Below are positions 42,301 to 50,404 of a stretch of DNA of 64,000 nucleotides, one piece after another. Position 1 is the first letter of the stretch. Every line of letters begins with the position of its first letter. Under the pieces are notes generated by a model that saw only the letters and a list, made by a program, of their open reading frames with translations, had not been told where the DNA came from and did not search any database. The translations under genes were made by a program, and so were the position numbers. Source of the DNA: CAWHMN01 sp051001135 (GTDB taxonomy: Bacteria > Acidobacteriota > Terriglobia > Terriglobales > Acidobacteriaceae); assembly GCA_051001135.1 (NCBI GenBank), contig JBPCNO010000107.1, positions 1 to 64,000 of the forward strand, given 5' to 3'.

Positions 42301-43344
42301 CTAAACCAATCCATGCACAGCTTCCGTCACCTGCGCGAACTCGCCCTGCTCCGCGTGCGCATGCACCTGCTGTGCCTCCGCCTCCAGCCAGTCCGCCAGC
42401 CGCGCGAACGGATCGAAGCCCACCACGTTCTTTCCATCGGAGACGAAGTTCGAGAGCGCATTGATGTCGTAGTACAGCCGCCGTCCGTCGCGCTCGTCCG
42501 TGATGTACTCGACGCCGCCGATCTCGATGCCCGCATGCTGCATGATGCGTTCCACATCCGCGATCACCTCGGCCGGCGGCTCAAAGCCCTCCACCCGCAG
42601 CCCGCTCTTCGCCGCCTCGACCGTGCAGGCCGCGCTCGTCAGCTCCACACCGGTCGTGGTGCGGCAGATGTCCGCCGGGCACAGGTCGAAGGTCTCGCCC
42701 GTGATGTGGACCTTGATGGCGTAGAGATATTTGCCATTCAGCACCTCCACCCGCACGATGTGGGCATCCCGCGCCGGAATGAACTCCTGCACCAGCGCGG
42801 TCGAATCCATGCCGAACGCCAGCCCGTCGCTCTCGTGCGATGCAGCTTCCAATTGCTCCGCCGTGTCGAAGCGCTTCACCCCCGCGCCGCTTCCGCCGAT
42901 ATTCGGCTTCACCACCACCGGCCAGCGCAGCCCCTCGCTCGCCGCCACCGCCTGCGACGCGCGATGGATCACCCGCGCCTTGGGATACGGCAGTCCCAGC
43001 TCTTCCAGCAGCGCAAGCTGCGCCGCCTTCGACAGCTCCGTCCGATACGCCTTCAGCCCGTTGATCACCCGCACGCCCCGCCGCTCCAGGTGCTCCAGGT
43101 AGCCCAGCGTGTAGAAGATCTGGTCGCCATGCTCGCGGTTCCACGCCGACGGGCTCATGCGGTTGAAGACCAGCGCATACCGCCGCTCCGGATGATCTTT
43201 CGGGGCGAAGCTGTGCTCCACCGCATGCAGTTTCACGTAGTGGGCGCCGCGCCGGTCCAGCTCCGCGAACAGCGGCTTGAACCAGTTCGGCTGCTCGTAA
43301 TAGATAGCAATGGGCAGCGTGTACGAGACAGAATGAGCAGACAT
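42301..43344 (-). CDS. RimK-like ATP-grasp ligase
   Basis: 347 residues of ATP-grasp fold. N-terminal part IAIYYEQPNWFKPLFAELDR and YALVFNRMSPSAWNREHGDQ; ATP-binding WPVVVKPNIGGSGAGVKRF, VQEFIPARDAHIVRVEVLNG and the metal ligands near GGVEYITDERDGRRLYYDIN. Enzymes of this group join a carboxylate to an amine through an acyl-phosphate. It precedes the LLM monooxygenase gene and is its only obvious partner. The reaction is unknown. Confidence 0.78.
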   Translation of the reverse strand: MSAHSVSYTLPIAIYYEQPNWFKPLFAELDRRGAHYVKLHAVEHSFAPKDHPERRYALVFNRMSPSAWNREHGDQIFYTLGYLEHLERRGVRVINGLKAYRTELSKAAQLALLEELGLPYPKARVIHRASQAVAASEGLRWPVVVKPNIGGSGAGVKRFDTAEQLEAASHESDGLAFGMDSTALVQEFIPARDAHIVRVEVLNGKYLYAIKVHITGETFDLCPADICRTTTGVELTSAACTVEAAKSGLRVEGFEPPAEVIADVERIMQHAGIEIGGVEYITDERDGRRLYYDINALSNFVSDGKNVVGFDPFARLADWLEAEAQQVHAHAEQGEFAQVTEAVHGLV

Positions 43345-43375
43345 CGAAATCCTTTCCTGACGGGAACCCTCAGTG

Positions 43376-43409
43376 TGTCATCCCGAGCGAAATCGAGGGA
43401 TCTGCTTCC
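43376..43409 (+). repeat. Repeat B copy
   Basis: gtgtcatcccgagcgaaatc and gagggatctgcttccg, close to the ATP-grasp start and next to the terminator at 43423. Confidence 0.7.
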
Positions 43410-43422
43410 GCTCGAAAACAAA

Positions 43423-43450
43423 AGCCGCAATCGCTTGCGGCTTCTTTCGT
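43423..43450 (-). terminator. Rho-independent terminator, probably of the DUF2911 gene
   Basis: agccgcaa (43423-43430) and ttgcggct (43435-43442) form a perfect 8-bp stem with a 4-base loop. On the minus strand the stem is followed by ttttgtttt, which fits termination of the leftward DUF2911 transcript ending at 43505. Confidence 0.65.
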
Positions 43451-43504
43451 AGACAAATAGATAGATGCACCGGAGCGTCGGCCGGCCTCAAAAGTGCAGC
43501 CGCC

Positions 43505-44050
43505 TTACTGCGCCACCACCGGCACCCACACATCCGTCGTATCCCACTTCACATGGAGCTCGGTGCTGTTGCCCTGGGTATTGTCGAAGGTGATGCTCAT
43601 CTGCTCCTGTGGCGTCGACAGTGTCTTCTTCTGCATGTCCACGCGCGCCAGGTCCTGCGCCTGGTCGTACTTCGTGCCCCATTGACCCGTCTGCTTATTG
43701 ATGATCAGCTTCCATGTACCCTCGGAGGGCAGCGTGTACAGGGTGTAGGTTCCGGCCGGTACCGTCGCCGTGCCCACCTTCAGGTCCGCCGCCGTCTTGA
43801 ACGTGGTCGCCGGATTCGCCCCGGTCCGCCACACCTTGTCATACGGCACCAGTCCGCCAAATATCTTCCGCCCCTTCATGGAAGGGCTGTTGTACATGAT
43901 ACTGACGTCCTTGCCGCCCAACTGCACCTCGGCCTTGGCTGGTGGGCTGGCCAGCGGTTTTTTCGCCTCACCCCCGCCCATCTGCGCCGGAACACCCGGC
44001 ACCATCACCATCGCCGCCGCCATCGCCAATACTCCTGCCATTAATCTCAT
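43505..44050 (-). CDS. DUF2911 secreted protein
   Basis: 181 residues: signal peptide (MRLMAGVLAMAAAMVMVPGV) then the DUF2911 domain, with VSIMYNSPSMKGRKIFGGLV, YDKVWRTGANPATTFKTAAD, VPAGTYTLYTLPSEGTWKLI and INKQTGQWGTKYDQ. DUF2911 is a beta-rich domain common in Acidobacteria and Bacteroidetes with no known function. The start at 44050 is fixed by GGAGGAAGCGG. Confidence 0.85.
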   Translation of the reverse strand: MRLMAGVLAMAAAMVMVPGVPAQMGGGEAKKPLASPPAKAEVQLGGKDVSIMYNSPSMKGRKIFGGLVPYDKVWRTGANPATTFKTAADLKVGTATVPAGTYTLYTLPSEGTWKLIINKQTGQWGTKYDQAQDLARVDMQKKTLSTPQEQMSITFDNTQGNSTELHVKWDTTDVWVPVVAQ

Positions 44051-44134
44051 CCGCTTCCTCCCGAATACGCATCGTTTACGTGCACCAGTGTCGGCCTGCC
44101 GCGCCTGCATGTCAAAGCCGCGCAGATCGCTCCG

Positions 44135-44455
44135 CTATGTCTTGGATCCATGGTGGAGTAGGTAGGCAATGATGCTGAGTGCATAGCTGGTGTGGAAGGT
44201 GGGAATGTTTCTACGATCGACCTCTTCGGCGTTGTAGTCGTCCCAGTGCTCGGCGACGGTTTCAAAGTTGCATCGAGTGAGTGGGCGAAGGGCACCGCTA
44301 AAGGGCAACACATAAAGCTTGTTCGGCTTCATGCTGTCGATGGCGAAGGTGCGGTCCCCATTACGCCGGGAAAGGTTGTAGTACGGAATCCTGAGCCCCG
44401 GTGTGAGCCGTCGCTGAACCTCATCCCAGCTGATGGTGGTAGGATTTGTCGTCAT
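44135..44455 (-). CDS. Hypothetical protein
   Basis: 106 residues starting MTTNPTTISWDEVQRRL after a GAGGAAGG site. No family recognised; hydrophilic with LRIPYYNLSRRNGDRTFAID and a C-terminal helix TSYALSIIAYLLHHGSKT. It lies in a lower-GC islet, divergent from the split regulator at 44701. Confidence 0.5.
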   Translation of the reverse strand: MTTNPTTISWDEVQRRLTPGLRIPYYNLSRRNGDRTFAIDSMKPNKLYVLPFSGALRPLTRCNFETVAEHWDDYNAEEVDRRNIPTFHTSYALSIIAYLLHHGSKT

Positions 44456-44650
44456 TGCTGCCTTCCTCCTCAAAAAGATGGAGGGTGGCAAGGGGAGCAC
44501 ACGGCGCACACACCGCAAAACCCTGACCACCCTTGGAGAGGATCGAAACACAGGAGCCAAACAACCGATCCTCCACGTCCAAAGAGTCTCATAAGCGACC
44601 GTTCCTTGTCAAGGTTAACTTATTCATAATAAATGACTTATACATGCTGG

Positions 44651-44694
44651 TATACCTGCTGATATATCAGCTGACATACCTGATCGTCAGAGGA
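44651..44694. promoter_or_regulatory. AT-rich repeat cluster upstream of the split regulator
   Basis: A perfect 14-bp palindrome gctgatatatcagc (44658-44671) is framed by direct repeats of atacctg (about 44652-44658 and 44675-44681), followed by the ribosome site agaggag before the ATG at 44701. This looks like an autoregulatory operator. Confidence 0.45.
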
Positions 44695-44700
44695 GAAAAC

Positions 44701-45069
44701 ATGAGAATGACAGTGCGTTCCGATGGGTTCGAGGGATACACAAAGCGGGCTCTTGCCAAAGCCAAACGGCTGGCCGGCAACGAGAAGATTGAGCCATAGA
44801 TGACGATCACGTTTGAAACGCCGCTCGCGATGCTCGACGTGCTGACTGCCGAACGCATCCGCCTATGCGAAGTTGCTCGCAAGCAGCCCTTCTCCATCAC
44901 CGCCCTGGCCACGGCTCTCAAGCGAGATCCGAAGTCCGTCCGTCGAGACATTCTCAAGCTTGAATGCGTTGGCGTCCTAAGGGTTCGCGAGCAGGTTAAC
45001 CCCGGCCATGGCCGGATGCGTATCGTTGAGCCGGTGGCAGAAAAGTTCGAATTGCGCGCTCACTTTTAG
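44701..45069 (+). pseudogene. Winged-HTH antitoxin-like regulator, split by TAG
   Basis: Two reading frames share one phase: 44701-44799 (32 residues, ending KRALAKAKRLAGNEKIEP) stops with TAG, and ATG follows at once (44800-45069, 89 residues: MTITFETPLAMLDVLTAERI, FSITALATALKRDPKSVRRD, ILKLECVGVLRVREQVNPG). In the HVO_A0114-like family of wHTH regulators that I recall, the segment GEKIEPE-ITFE is continuous, so the amber codon probably replaced a sense codon such as GAG. The TAGATG junction would let ribosomes reinitiate, so the HTH half may still be made. No toxin partner is visible. Confidence 0.65.
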
Positions 45070-45087
45070 ACGGTAAAGGTCACAACT

Positions 45088-45154
45088 GCGGGTGCCCCAT
45101 TCTTTGCGCCGCACTCAATCCGGCGTCCTCTGCACCGTCCAAGCGCAAAGGGGA
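45088..45154 (+). repeat. Repeat A copy
   Basis: cgggtgccccattctttgcg ... ccaagcgcaaaggggaga, between the split regulator and ruvB. Belongs to the subtype with the TTCTTYGYGCC core. Confidence 0.7.
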
Positions 45155-45157
45155 GAC

Positions 45158-46207
45158 CTAAAACAACAAATTCGCCTTACGCGGCAGCGGCAGCCCGAAG
45201 TGCGCATAGGCCAGCTTGGTCGCCACCCGCCCACGCGGCGTGCGGTCCAGAAATCCGATCTGGATCAGGAACGGCTCGTACACCTCTTCGAGCGCGTCCT
45301 CTTCCTCCGCCAGCGTCGCGGCCAGCGTATTCAGTCCCACCGGGCCGCCGTCGTACTTCTCGATGATGGTCAGCAGCAGCCGCCGGTCCAGTTCGTCAAA
45401 GCCATGCGCATCCACTTCCAGCAGCTTCAGCGCCGCCTGCGCCGTGTCGCGGTCGATCCGGCCAGACCCGCGCACCTGCGCGTAGTCCCGCACCCGCCGC
45501 AGCAGCCGGTTGGCGATGCGCGGAGTGCCCCGCGAGCGCAACGCGATCTCGGAAGCGCCGTCCGCATCGATGGGTACATGCAGCACCTCGGCCGAACGCG
45601 TCACCACGTAGCGCAGTTCTTCGTCGGTATAGAACTCCAGCCGCAGCAGAATGCCAAAACGTGACCGCAGCGGCGACGAAAGAAGTCCCGGCCGGGTGGT
45701 CGCCGCCACGAAGGTGAACGGTTTGATGTCCATCACATGCGTGCGCGCCGCCGGACCCTGCCCGATGATGATGTCCAGCTTGTAGTCCTCAAGTGCCGTG
45801 TACAGCTTCTCTTCCAGCACCGGCTGCAGCCTATGGATCTCATCCAGAAACAGCACCTGCCGCTCGCGCAGGTTGGTCAGGATCGCGGTCAGGTCCCCCT
45901 GGATCTGCAGCGCCGGTCCGGAGGTCTGCTGAAAGCCCACGTCCAGTTCGTTGGCGATGATGGTCGCGAGCGTGGTCTTGCCCAGGCCCGGCGGGCCGAA
46001 CAGCAGCACGTGGTCCAGCGCCTCGCCGCGGCTCTTCGCCGCCTCCAGCGCAATCGCCAGTTGCTCCTTGGCCTTGGTCTGGCCGATGAACTCGTTCAGC
46101 CGGTTGGGCCGCAGCTTCAGCTCAAAAGAGCTGTCTTCTTCCCCGCGCGTAGCCGAAACCAGCCGCTCCGGATCGTTCTCGCCCCGCAGCGCATGGCTGC
46201 GCGTCAT
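45158..46207 (-). CDS. ruvB: Holliday junction branch migration ATPase RuvB
   Basis: Hexameric AAA+ motor that migrates Holliday junctions with RuvA. 349 residues: LRPNRLNEFIGQTKAKEQL, Walker A FGPPGLGKTTLA, Walker B VLFLDEIHRL, sensor VAATTRPGLLSSPLRSRFG and the C-terminal winged helix with GFLDRTPRGRVAT. Start at 46207 (MTRSHALRGENDPERLVSA); an in-frame GTG lies 5 codons upstream. ruvA and ruvC are not in the window. Confidence 0.94.
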   Translation of the reverse strand: MTRSHALRGENDPERLVSATRGEEDSSFELKLRPNRLNEFIGQTKAKEQLAIALEAAKSRGEALDHVLLFGPPGLGKTTLATIIANELDVGFQQTSGPALQIQGDLTAILTNLRERQVLFLDEIHRLQPVLEEKLYTALEDYKLDIIIGQGPAARTHVMDIKPFTFVAATTRPGLLSSPLRSRFGILLRLEFYTDEELRYVVTRSAEVLHVPIDADGASEIALRSRGTPRIANRLLRRVRDYAQVRGSGRIDRDTAQAALKLLEVDAHGFDELDRRLLLTIIEKYDGGPVGLNTLAATLAEEEDALEEVYEPFLIQIGFLDRTPRGRVATKLAYAHFGLPLPRKANLLF

Positions 46208-46303
46208 ATCGCTGCGCGTCACAATCCGGAGTCTACTGCCTCGCTGCGTCCCCGGCAATCTGGCGCGAACACTCTGCCGCGCCGCCGCACGGGTGCAGTC
46301 GAA

Positions 46304-47773
46304 TCACCGCGAATAGTTCTGCATGTAGGTATCCTGCGGCAGACCCGCCTCTCGGGCCTTATTGCGCAGGAAGTACGCTTCCCTGCGGCTCATCCCACCG
46401 CCCAGCGCTACGAAGTACGGTGTTCCCCCGGTGGGCGAGAAGACCTGTGGCTGCAGATTGCCGTATCGCGTCGCCATGGCCTCGGCCCGATGCTGCGCCT
46501 GTTCCTGATGGTTGAAGGTATAGACGATCACGTGCCATACGCCACGCTCCTCGCCGCCCGCCGCCGGCCTGGCAGTCACCGGAGAAGCGGGTGTTGCTCC
46601 CGGCGCGCCCATGGACTCGCTCACCGCCTCATTCGGCTTCACCACATGGCTCTCGTGTCCCGGTCTTGTCACCGCCGGCGTGGAGACAGGCGGCGGTGGC
46701 ACCGCTGCGGGCGCTGGCACTTGCTGCCTGGGTGCCGGTGTCTCAGGCGTCGCCATCGACTCGGCTGGATTCTCGCGCCCCGTCAGGGACGTCGGCGCCG
46801 GCCGCCGCGCAAACAGCCACCAGAAGAACAACAGCAGCACCACCATAATCACGATTGCCGATACGGTTACGCCGGGCCGCTTCTTCTTCTGCGCGCCATC
46901 CTGCGCACGCCCACCGCCAATTTCCTGCGACAGCGCCGCTCTCCGAACGCCGGGCGCTGTCTCCGCCCCGCTGGGTACGTTCTGCACCGGCCGGTTCGTA
47001 CCCGTGCGCGCTGGCGACTCTTTCGCGGTCGCGCTCTTCGCCGCCATACTACCCACGGCAGCACCGCCCGCAGCAGCGCCGCCCGCGGTTTCGATCGATG
47101 GCCCCTCCAGCACCCGCCGAATATCCGCCAGCCGCGCGTTGCCGCTCAATCCCGTGCGCACCAGCGATGCGTACGGCGCCGGCAGCTTGGCCGCATCCCG
47201 CTCCGCGCCCGTTCCCGCCCGCCGTTGCGTCAGCGCCTCGTACACCGTCCCCGCCAACCCACGCACGTCCGTGATCTCGCCGTCCGCCCCATCCCGCGAC
47301 GGGACCCGCAGACAGTCGCTGCGCAGCTTGATCCGGTCACCCACTGCCAGCACGCTCGCCGGCTCCACATGCCCGTGCATCATGCCCGCGCTATGCACCG
47401 CCTGGAGCGCGCCCATCGTGCTCCCCACGATCTCGCCCGTCTCCTCGCGCGACAGCGCCCGGTCCCGCAATGCATCGGCCAGCGTCTGCTCGAACGGCTC
47501 CATGACCGCGTACACCAGCGGCCCGTCTTCCAGCCGGATCGATCCCGTCTCGCGAATGGTCAGCAGGTTCGGATGACGGATGCGCGCCGCCGCTTGCATC
47601 CGCGCCAGCACCGATTCCTCATCGTTCAGCGATTCGAACAGGCTGATCACCGCCGGTTGTCCGCTGGCATCCTCCGTGGCAAACCAGGCGGTCCGCCCCT
47701 CGCTCCGCATCAGGTGCTTCAGCGGAAACTTCTCCGCCACCCGTGTACCCTCAAGCTCGTTCCACAACGGCAT
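46304..47773 (-). CDS. Pseudokinase with transmembrane helix and SPOR domain
   Basis: 489 residues in three parts. 1-225 is a Hanks-type kinase fold by pattern (IRHPNLLTIRETG, GPLVYAVMEPFEQTLADALR, LQAVHSAGMMHGHVEPASVL, VRGLAGTVYEALTQRRAG), but the HRDLKPxN motif reads HGHVEPASV, the DFG motif reads SDC and no VAxK lysine is visible, so it is almost certainly inactive. One helix follows (VTVSAIVIMVVLLLFFWWLF, about 307-327), a Pro/Ala-rich linker, and a C-terminal SPOR-like domain (VWHVIVYTFNHQEQAQHRAE; then TPYFVALGGGMSRREA). SPOR domains bind denuded septal peptidoglycan, so a cell-division role is inferred. 46 bases upstream of ruvB on the same strand. Confidence 0.78.
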   Translation of the reverse strand: MPLWNELEGTRVAEKFPLKHLMRSEGRTAWFATEDASGQPAVISLFESLNDEESVLARMQAAARIRHPNLLTIRETGSIRLEDGPLVYAVMEPFEQTLADALRDRALSREETGEIVGSTMGALQAVHSAGMMHGHVEPASVLAVGDRIKLRSDCLRVPSRDGADGEITDVRGLAGTVYEALTQRRAGTGAERDAAKLPAPYASLVRTGLSGNARLADIRRVLEGPSIETAGGAAAGGAAVGSMAAKSATAKESPARTGTNRPVQNVPSGAETAPGVRRAALSQEIGGGRAQDGAQKKKRPGVTVSAIVIMVVLLLFFWWLFARRPAPTSLTGRENPAESMATPETPAPRQQVPAPAAVPPPPVSTPAVTRPGHESHVVKPNEAVSESMGAPGATPASPVTARPAAGGEERGVWHVIVYTFNHQEQAQHRAEAMATRYGNLQPQVFSPTGGTPYFVALGGGMSRREAYFLRNKAREAGLPQDTYMQNYSR

Positions 47774-48246
47774 CTGTTCTTCCCATCTTCAAGTGGATTT
47801 GCGGCAGACGTATCCAGCGCACCGGAGATGGCACGCATGGAGCGCGCCCACGGGTCGCGGATGTTCATGCCATACGATGCACAACCCAGCCACAATCTTG
47901 ATTAGGGAAAGTCTAGTTCATTTTCGGCGGAGGCTCTCAGCGGCAGTGCGCAAAGCGGATATCCGCTGTCCCATAGGTGGCATTCAACTGCTGGCGATGG
48001 TCACTCACGGCACTCGCGAAGCCGTCATTCTGAGGAGCGCAGCGAAGAATCCATCGGGAGCCGGCCTCCGCATGGATTCTTCGCACCAAAGCCGGCGCTC
48101 AGCATGACGGGAGCCGGCGGTAGGAGGACATGGAACGCAGATCCCTGCGGCTTCGGTCAGGATAAGCTCTTCGACTGGGTGGCTCTTCGAGTTGCTACGC
48201 TCGCGCAGGATGACAGAACCGGGATGGCAACAGAACGAGGCCAGTC
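47774..48246. other. Intergenic region with inverted repeat-B material, no gene
   Basis: 473 bases. The first part has no coding signal. A long stem at 48042-48084 and an inverted B-like copy (about 48160-48217: cttcgactgg .. gcgcaggatgacag) occupy the rest. Confidence 0.5.
48022..48086. repeat. Repeat B variant with a perfect 13-bp hairpin
   Basis: After cgtcattctgaggagcgca, gcgaagaatccat (48042-48054) is perfectly complementary to atggattcttcgc (48072-48084) across a 17-base loop. The stem belongs to the B family (agcgaagaatccat = eroded agtcgaaggat). Confidence 0.75.
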
Positions 48247-48588
48247 CTATGCGATCTTGACCTCGCCTGCCCCGGCCAGCACGCCCTGTTGCGAAGCGCT
48301 TACCACCACCCGGCCTCCCGCACCCGCGCGGGCCAGCAGCCGCATGCCCTCGCTCGCCATCTCCCGCGCCATCTGCCGCAGTTCCTCCGGCCGCTCGTTG
48401 TGCTGGTTGGTCAGCTCCACCAGCGCCGCCGCCGCTTTCAGCTTCGCAATCCCGTCAAAGGACGCCAGCCCCGCCGCCCCTCCCTGCGACTGAATGATGC
48501 TGTCGGCAGTGATCTTGAAGACACTATCACCCTGGATAACGAAGGCTACCAGGTACTTTTCAGGGGCAGGTGTCAGGGGCGAAGTCAT
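48247..48588 (-). CDS. Hypothetical small protein
   Basis: 113 residues, hydrophilic and probably cytosolic: KYLVAFVIQGDSVFKITADS, IIQSQGGAAGLASFDGIAKL, a helical ELTNQHNERPEELRQMAREM and a Gly/Ala-rich end (GAGGRVVVSASQQGVLAGAG). Codon use and composition look coding. No family recognised; it might be a short sensory or structural protein. Confidence 0.5.
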   Translation of the reverse strand: MTSPLTPAPEKYLVAFVIQGDSVFKITADSIIQSQGGAAGLASFDGIAKLKAAAALVELTNQHNERPEELRQMAREMASEGMRLLARAGAGGRVVVSASQQGVLAGAGEVKIA

Positions 48589-49026
48589 GGCTCGGCGTGC
48601 TTCCTCTCGCGTGCTATCGGTTTACTCAAAGAACACGCTGCCAGTCACCCCGCCGTCAAGAATGGATCGCATCTTTCCCGTATCCATGCGGATACCCCCG
48701 CCGCGCATAACCGAACCCTTGCGGTCAGTCGCCATCCTTCTATCTCTAAATGAGCGGCAAGCAAGAGCAAGAGCAAGAGTAAGAATGTCGCAGTGGGGGA
48801 ACCGAGGGATCGGTTCTCCGCGGGCGAACGAATCACCGCTTGTCATCCTGAGCGAACGCAGTGAGTCGAAGGATCTGCGTTTGCCTCCGCTTCGTACGCC
48901 CACCCCCCTCAAGCCCGGATAACAATTCTCCCCTTTGCCATCTTTAATAGGACTAAATTAGTCTCTGTTTAACTCGGACGTGTTCAGTCCTATATCGATA
49001 CGGGGCCTTGGAGGCACTTTCGCGTC
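48589..49026. other. Intergenic region with one repeat B, no gene
   Basis: 438 bases of divergent spacing. A degenerate caagag hexamer run lies near 48758-48782 and repeat B at 48841-48885. Open frames across it are repeat-derived. Confidence 0.45.
48841..48885 (+). repeat. Repeat B copy
   Basis: tgtcatcctgagcgaacgca, then gtgagtcgaaggatctgcgt and ttgcc. Upstream of the barrel-cytochrome pair. Confidence 0.8.
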
Positions 49027-49926
49027 TTGATCCCACCCGCTCATAGAACCCCGCCACGCTTGCTCTTCGCTCTCCTCGGACCGGCGCTCGCGCTGCTCTG
49101 CCTCGCTCCCGTCGTCCAGGCGCAGGAGCCGCCCTACTTCGTCACCTACTCCCAAGTTCTGGAGGAGCCCGGCAACCTCGAAATCGCCGAGAAGTCCCTC
49201 ACCGCCGCTCCCAAAGACGCGAACGCCTTCCTGGCCGGGACCCTGGAGCTGGAATACGGCGCCACCGCCTGGTGGACCACGGAGTTCTACCTCGAGGGAC
49301 AGACCACCGCCAAGGATTCCACCCTCTTCACCGGCTTCCGCTGGGAGAATCGCTTCCGTCCCATCCCGCGCGAGCTCCCCGTCAACCCCGTCCTCTACCT
49401 CGAATACGAGGACATCAACGCCGCCACCAAAAGCCTGCTCGAAGTGGTCGGTCATGACAGCATCGCCGATCTGCAGGGGTCCAACGCCGAGAGTCGCCAG
49501 GAGGTAGAACGCGAATTGGAGGGCAAGCTCATCCTCTCCAGCTACGTCCGCGGCTGGAATGTCTCGGAGAACTTCATCGCCGAGAAGAATGTCAAGCATC
49601 AGCCGTGGGAGTTCGGTTACGCGCTCGGTATCAGCCGGCCCCTCTCGCTGATCGCCACCGGCGACCCCTGCAAGTTCTGCCGCCAGAACATCACCGCCGG
49701 CGCTGAGATGTTCGGTGGCCTGGGCACCGCTGCCGATTTCGGCCTCAGCCAAACCTCCCATTACGCCGGACCGACGCTGCAGCTCGATCTCCAGCGCGGC
49801 CCCGTCGTCAGCTTCTCGCCCGAGTTCGGGCTCAACGACAACAGCGCCGGCGTCCTCTGGCGCCTCAAGCTCTCCTATGAGGTCCAGCAGTTTCGCGATC
49901 TCTTCGGCGGAAAGGCCTCGCAATGA
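49027..49926 (+). CDS. Outer-membrane barrel-like protein, partner of cytochrome c
   Basis: 299 residues: signal peptide (LLFALLGPALALLCLAPVVQAQ) followed by alternating polar/hydrophobic strands (EYGATAWWTTEFYLEGQTTA, FTGFRWENRFRPIPRELPVN, PVLYLEYEDINAATKSLLEV, GPTLQLDLQRGPVVSFSPEF), as in outer-membrane barrels. A CKFC pair (about 218-221) could bind a cofactor or form a disulfide. TTG start. Its stop overlaps the cytochrome c start by 4 bases, so the two are translationally coupled and probably work together. Confidence 0.65.
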   Translation: MIPPAHRTPPRLLFALLGPALALLCLAPVVQAQEPPYFVTYSQVLEEPGNLEIAEKSLTAAPKDANAFLAGTLELEYGATAWWTTEFYLEGQTTAKDSTLFTGFRWENRFRPIPRELPVNPVLYLEYEDINAATKSLLEVVGHDSIADLQGSNAESRQEVERELEGKLILSSYVRGWNVSENFIAEKNVKHQPWEFGYALGISRPLSLIATGDPCKFCRQNITAGAEMFGGLGTAADFGLSQTSHYAGPTLQLDLQRGPVVSFSPEFGLNDNSAGVLWRLKLSYEVQQFRDLFGGKASQ

Positions 49927-50339
49927 AGATCCGTATCCTCAGCCATCCCCTGCTCATCGTTCCGGGCGTGCTCGCGGCCGTGCTTCTTCTGGGCGCCGCC
50001 GATCTTCTGGGAGCGGCTGATGGCTCCTGGCTCAACAAGGTTCCGGACGCCGACCGCGCCCGCGTCAACCCCATGGCCAGCCATCCCGATGCTGTCGCCG
50101 CCGGTGCCAAGCTCTACCGCAACAACTGCGCCCAGTGCCACGGCCGCGATGGCACTGGCCGCGGCAATCGCCCGTCCCTGCGCTCGCCCCGGATCATCGC
50201 CAGCACCGATGGCGAGCTCGCCTGGCTGCTCCGCAACGGCAGTCCCTGGAAGGGCATGCCCAGTTGGGCCAACCTGCCCGAGCCGCAGCGCTGGCAGATC
50301 ATCGCTTATCTACGCACTCTCCAGCCCGCTGCTCCCTGA
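49923..50339 (+). CDS. Secreted mono-heme cytochrome c
   Basis: 138 residues: an N-terminal signal/anchor helix (PLLIVPGVLAAVLLLGAA), then a class I cytochrome c domain with heme-binding CAQCH (69-73), GRDGTGRGNRPSLRSP and axial Met112 in GMPSWANLP, ending EPQRWQIIAYLRTLQ. A periplasmic electron carrier or a subunit of a quinol/c-type dehydrogenase. Coupled to the upstream barrel gene. Confidence 0.88.
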   Translation: MKIRILSHPLLIVPGVLAAVLLLGAADLLGAADGSWLNKVPDADRARVNPMASHPDAVAAGAKLYRNNCAQCHGRDGTGRGNRPSLRSPRIIASTDGELAWLLRNGSPWKGMPSWANLPEPQRWQIIAYLRTLQPAAP

Positions 50340-50404
50340 TAAGGCACGCCAGGAGCCATGCCCCATCGCGGACGCCGGCAACGATGCCCATCCGTGATCC
50401 CAAT

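Noticed and set aside
44701..45069. General recoding of TAG in this organism
   Set aside because: Several intact genes (for example lptD, fabD and gyrA) end in TAG at the normal protein end, so TAG is a real stop here.
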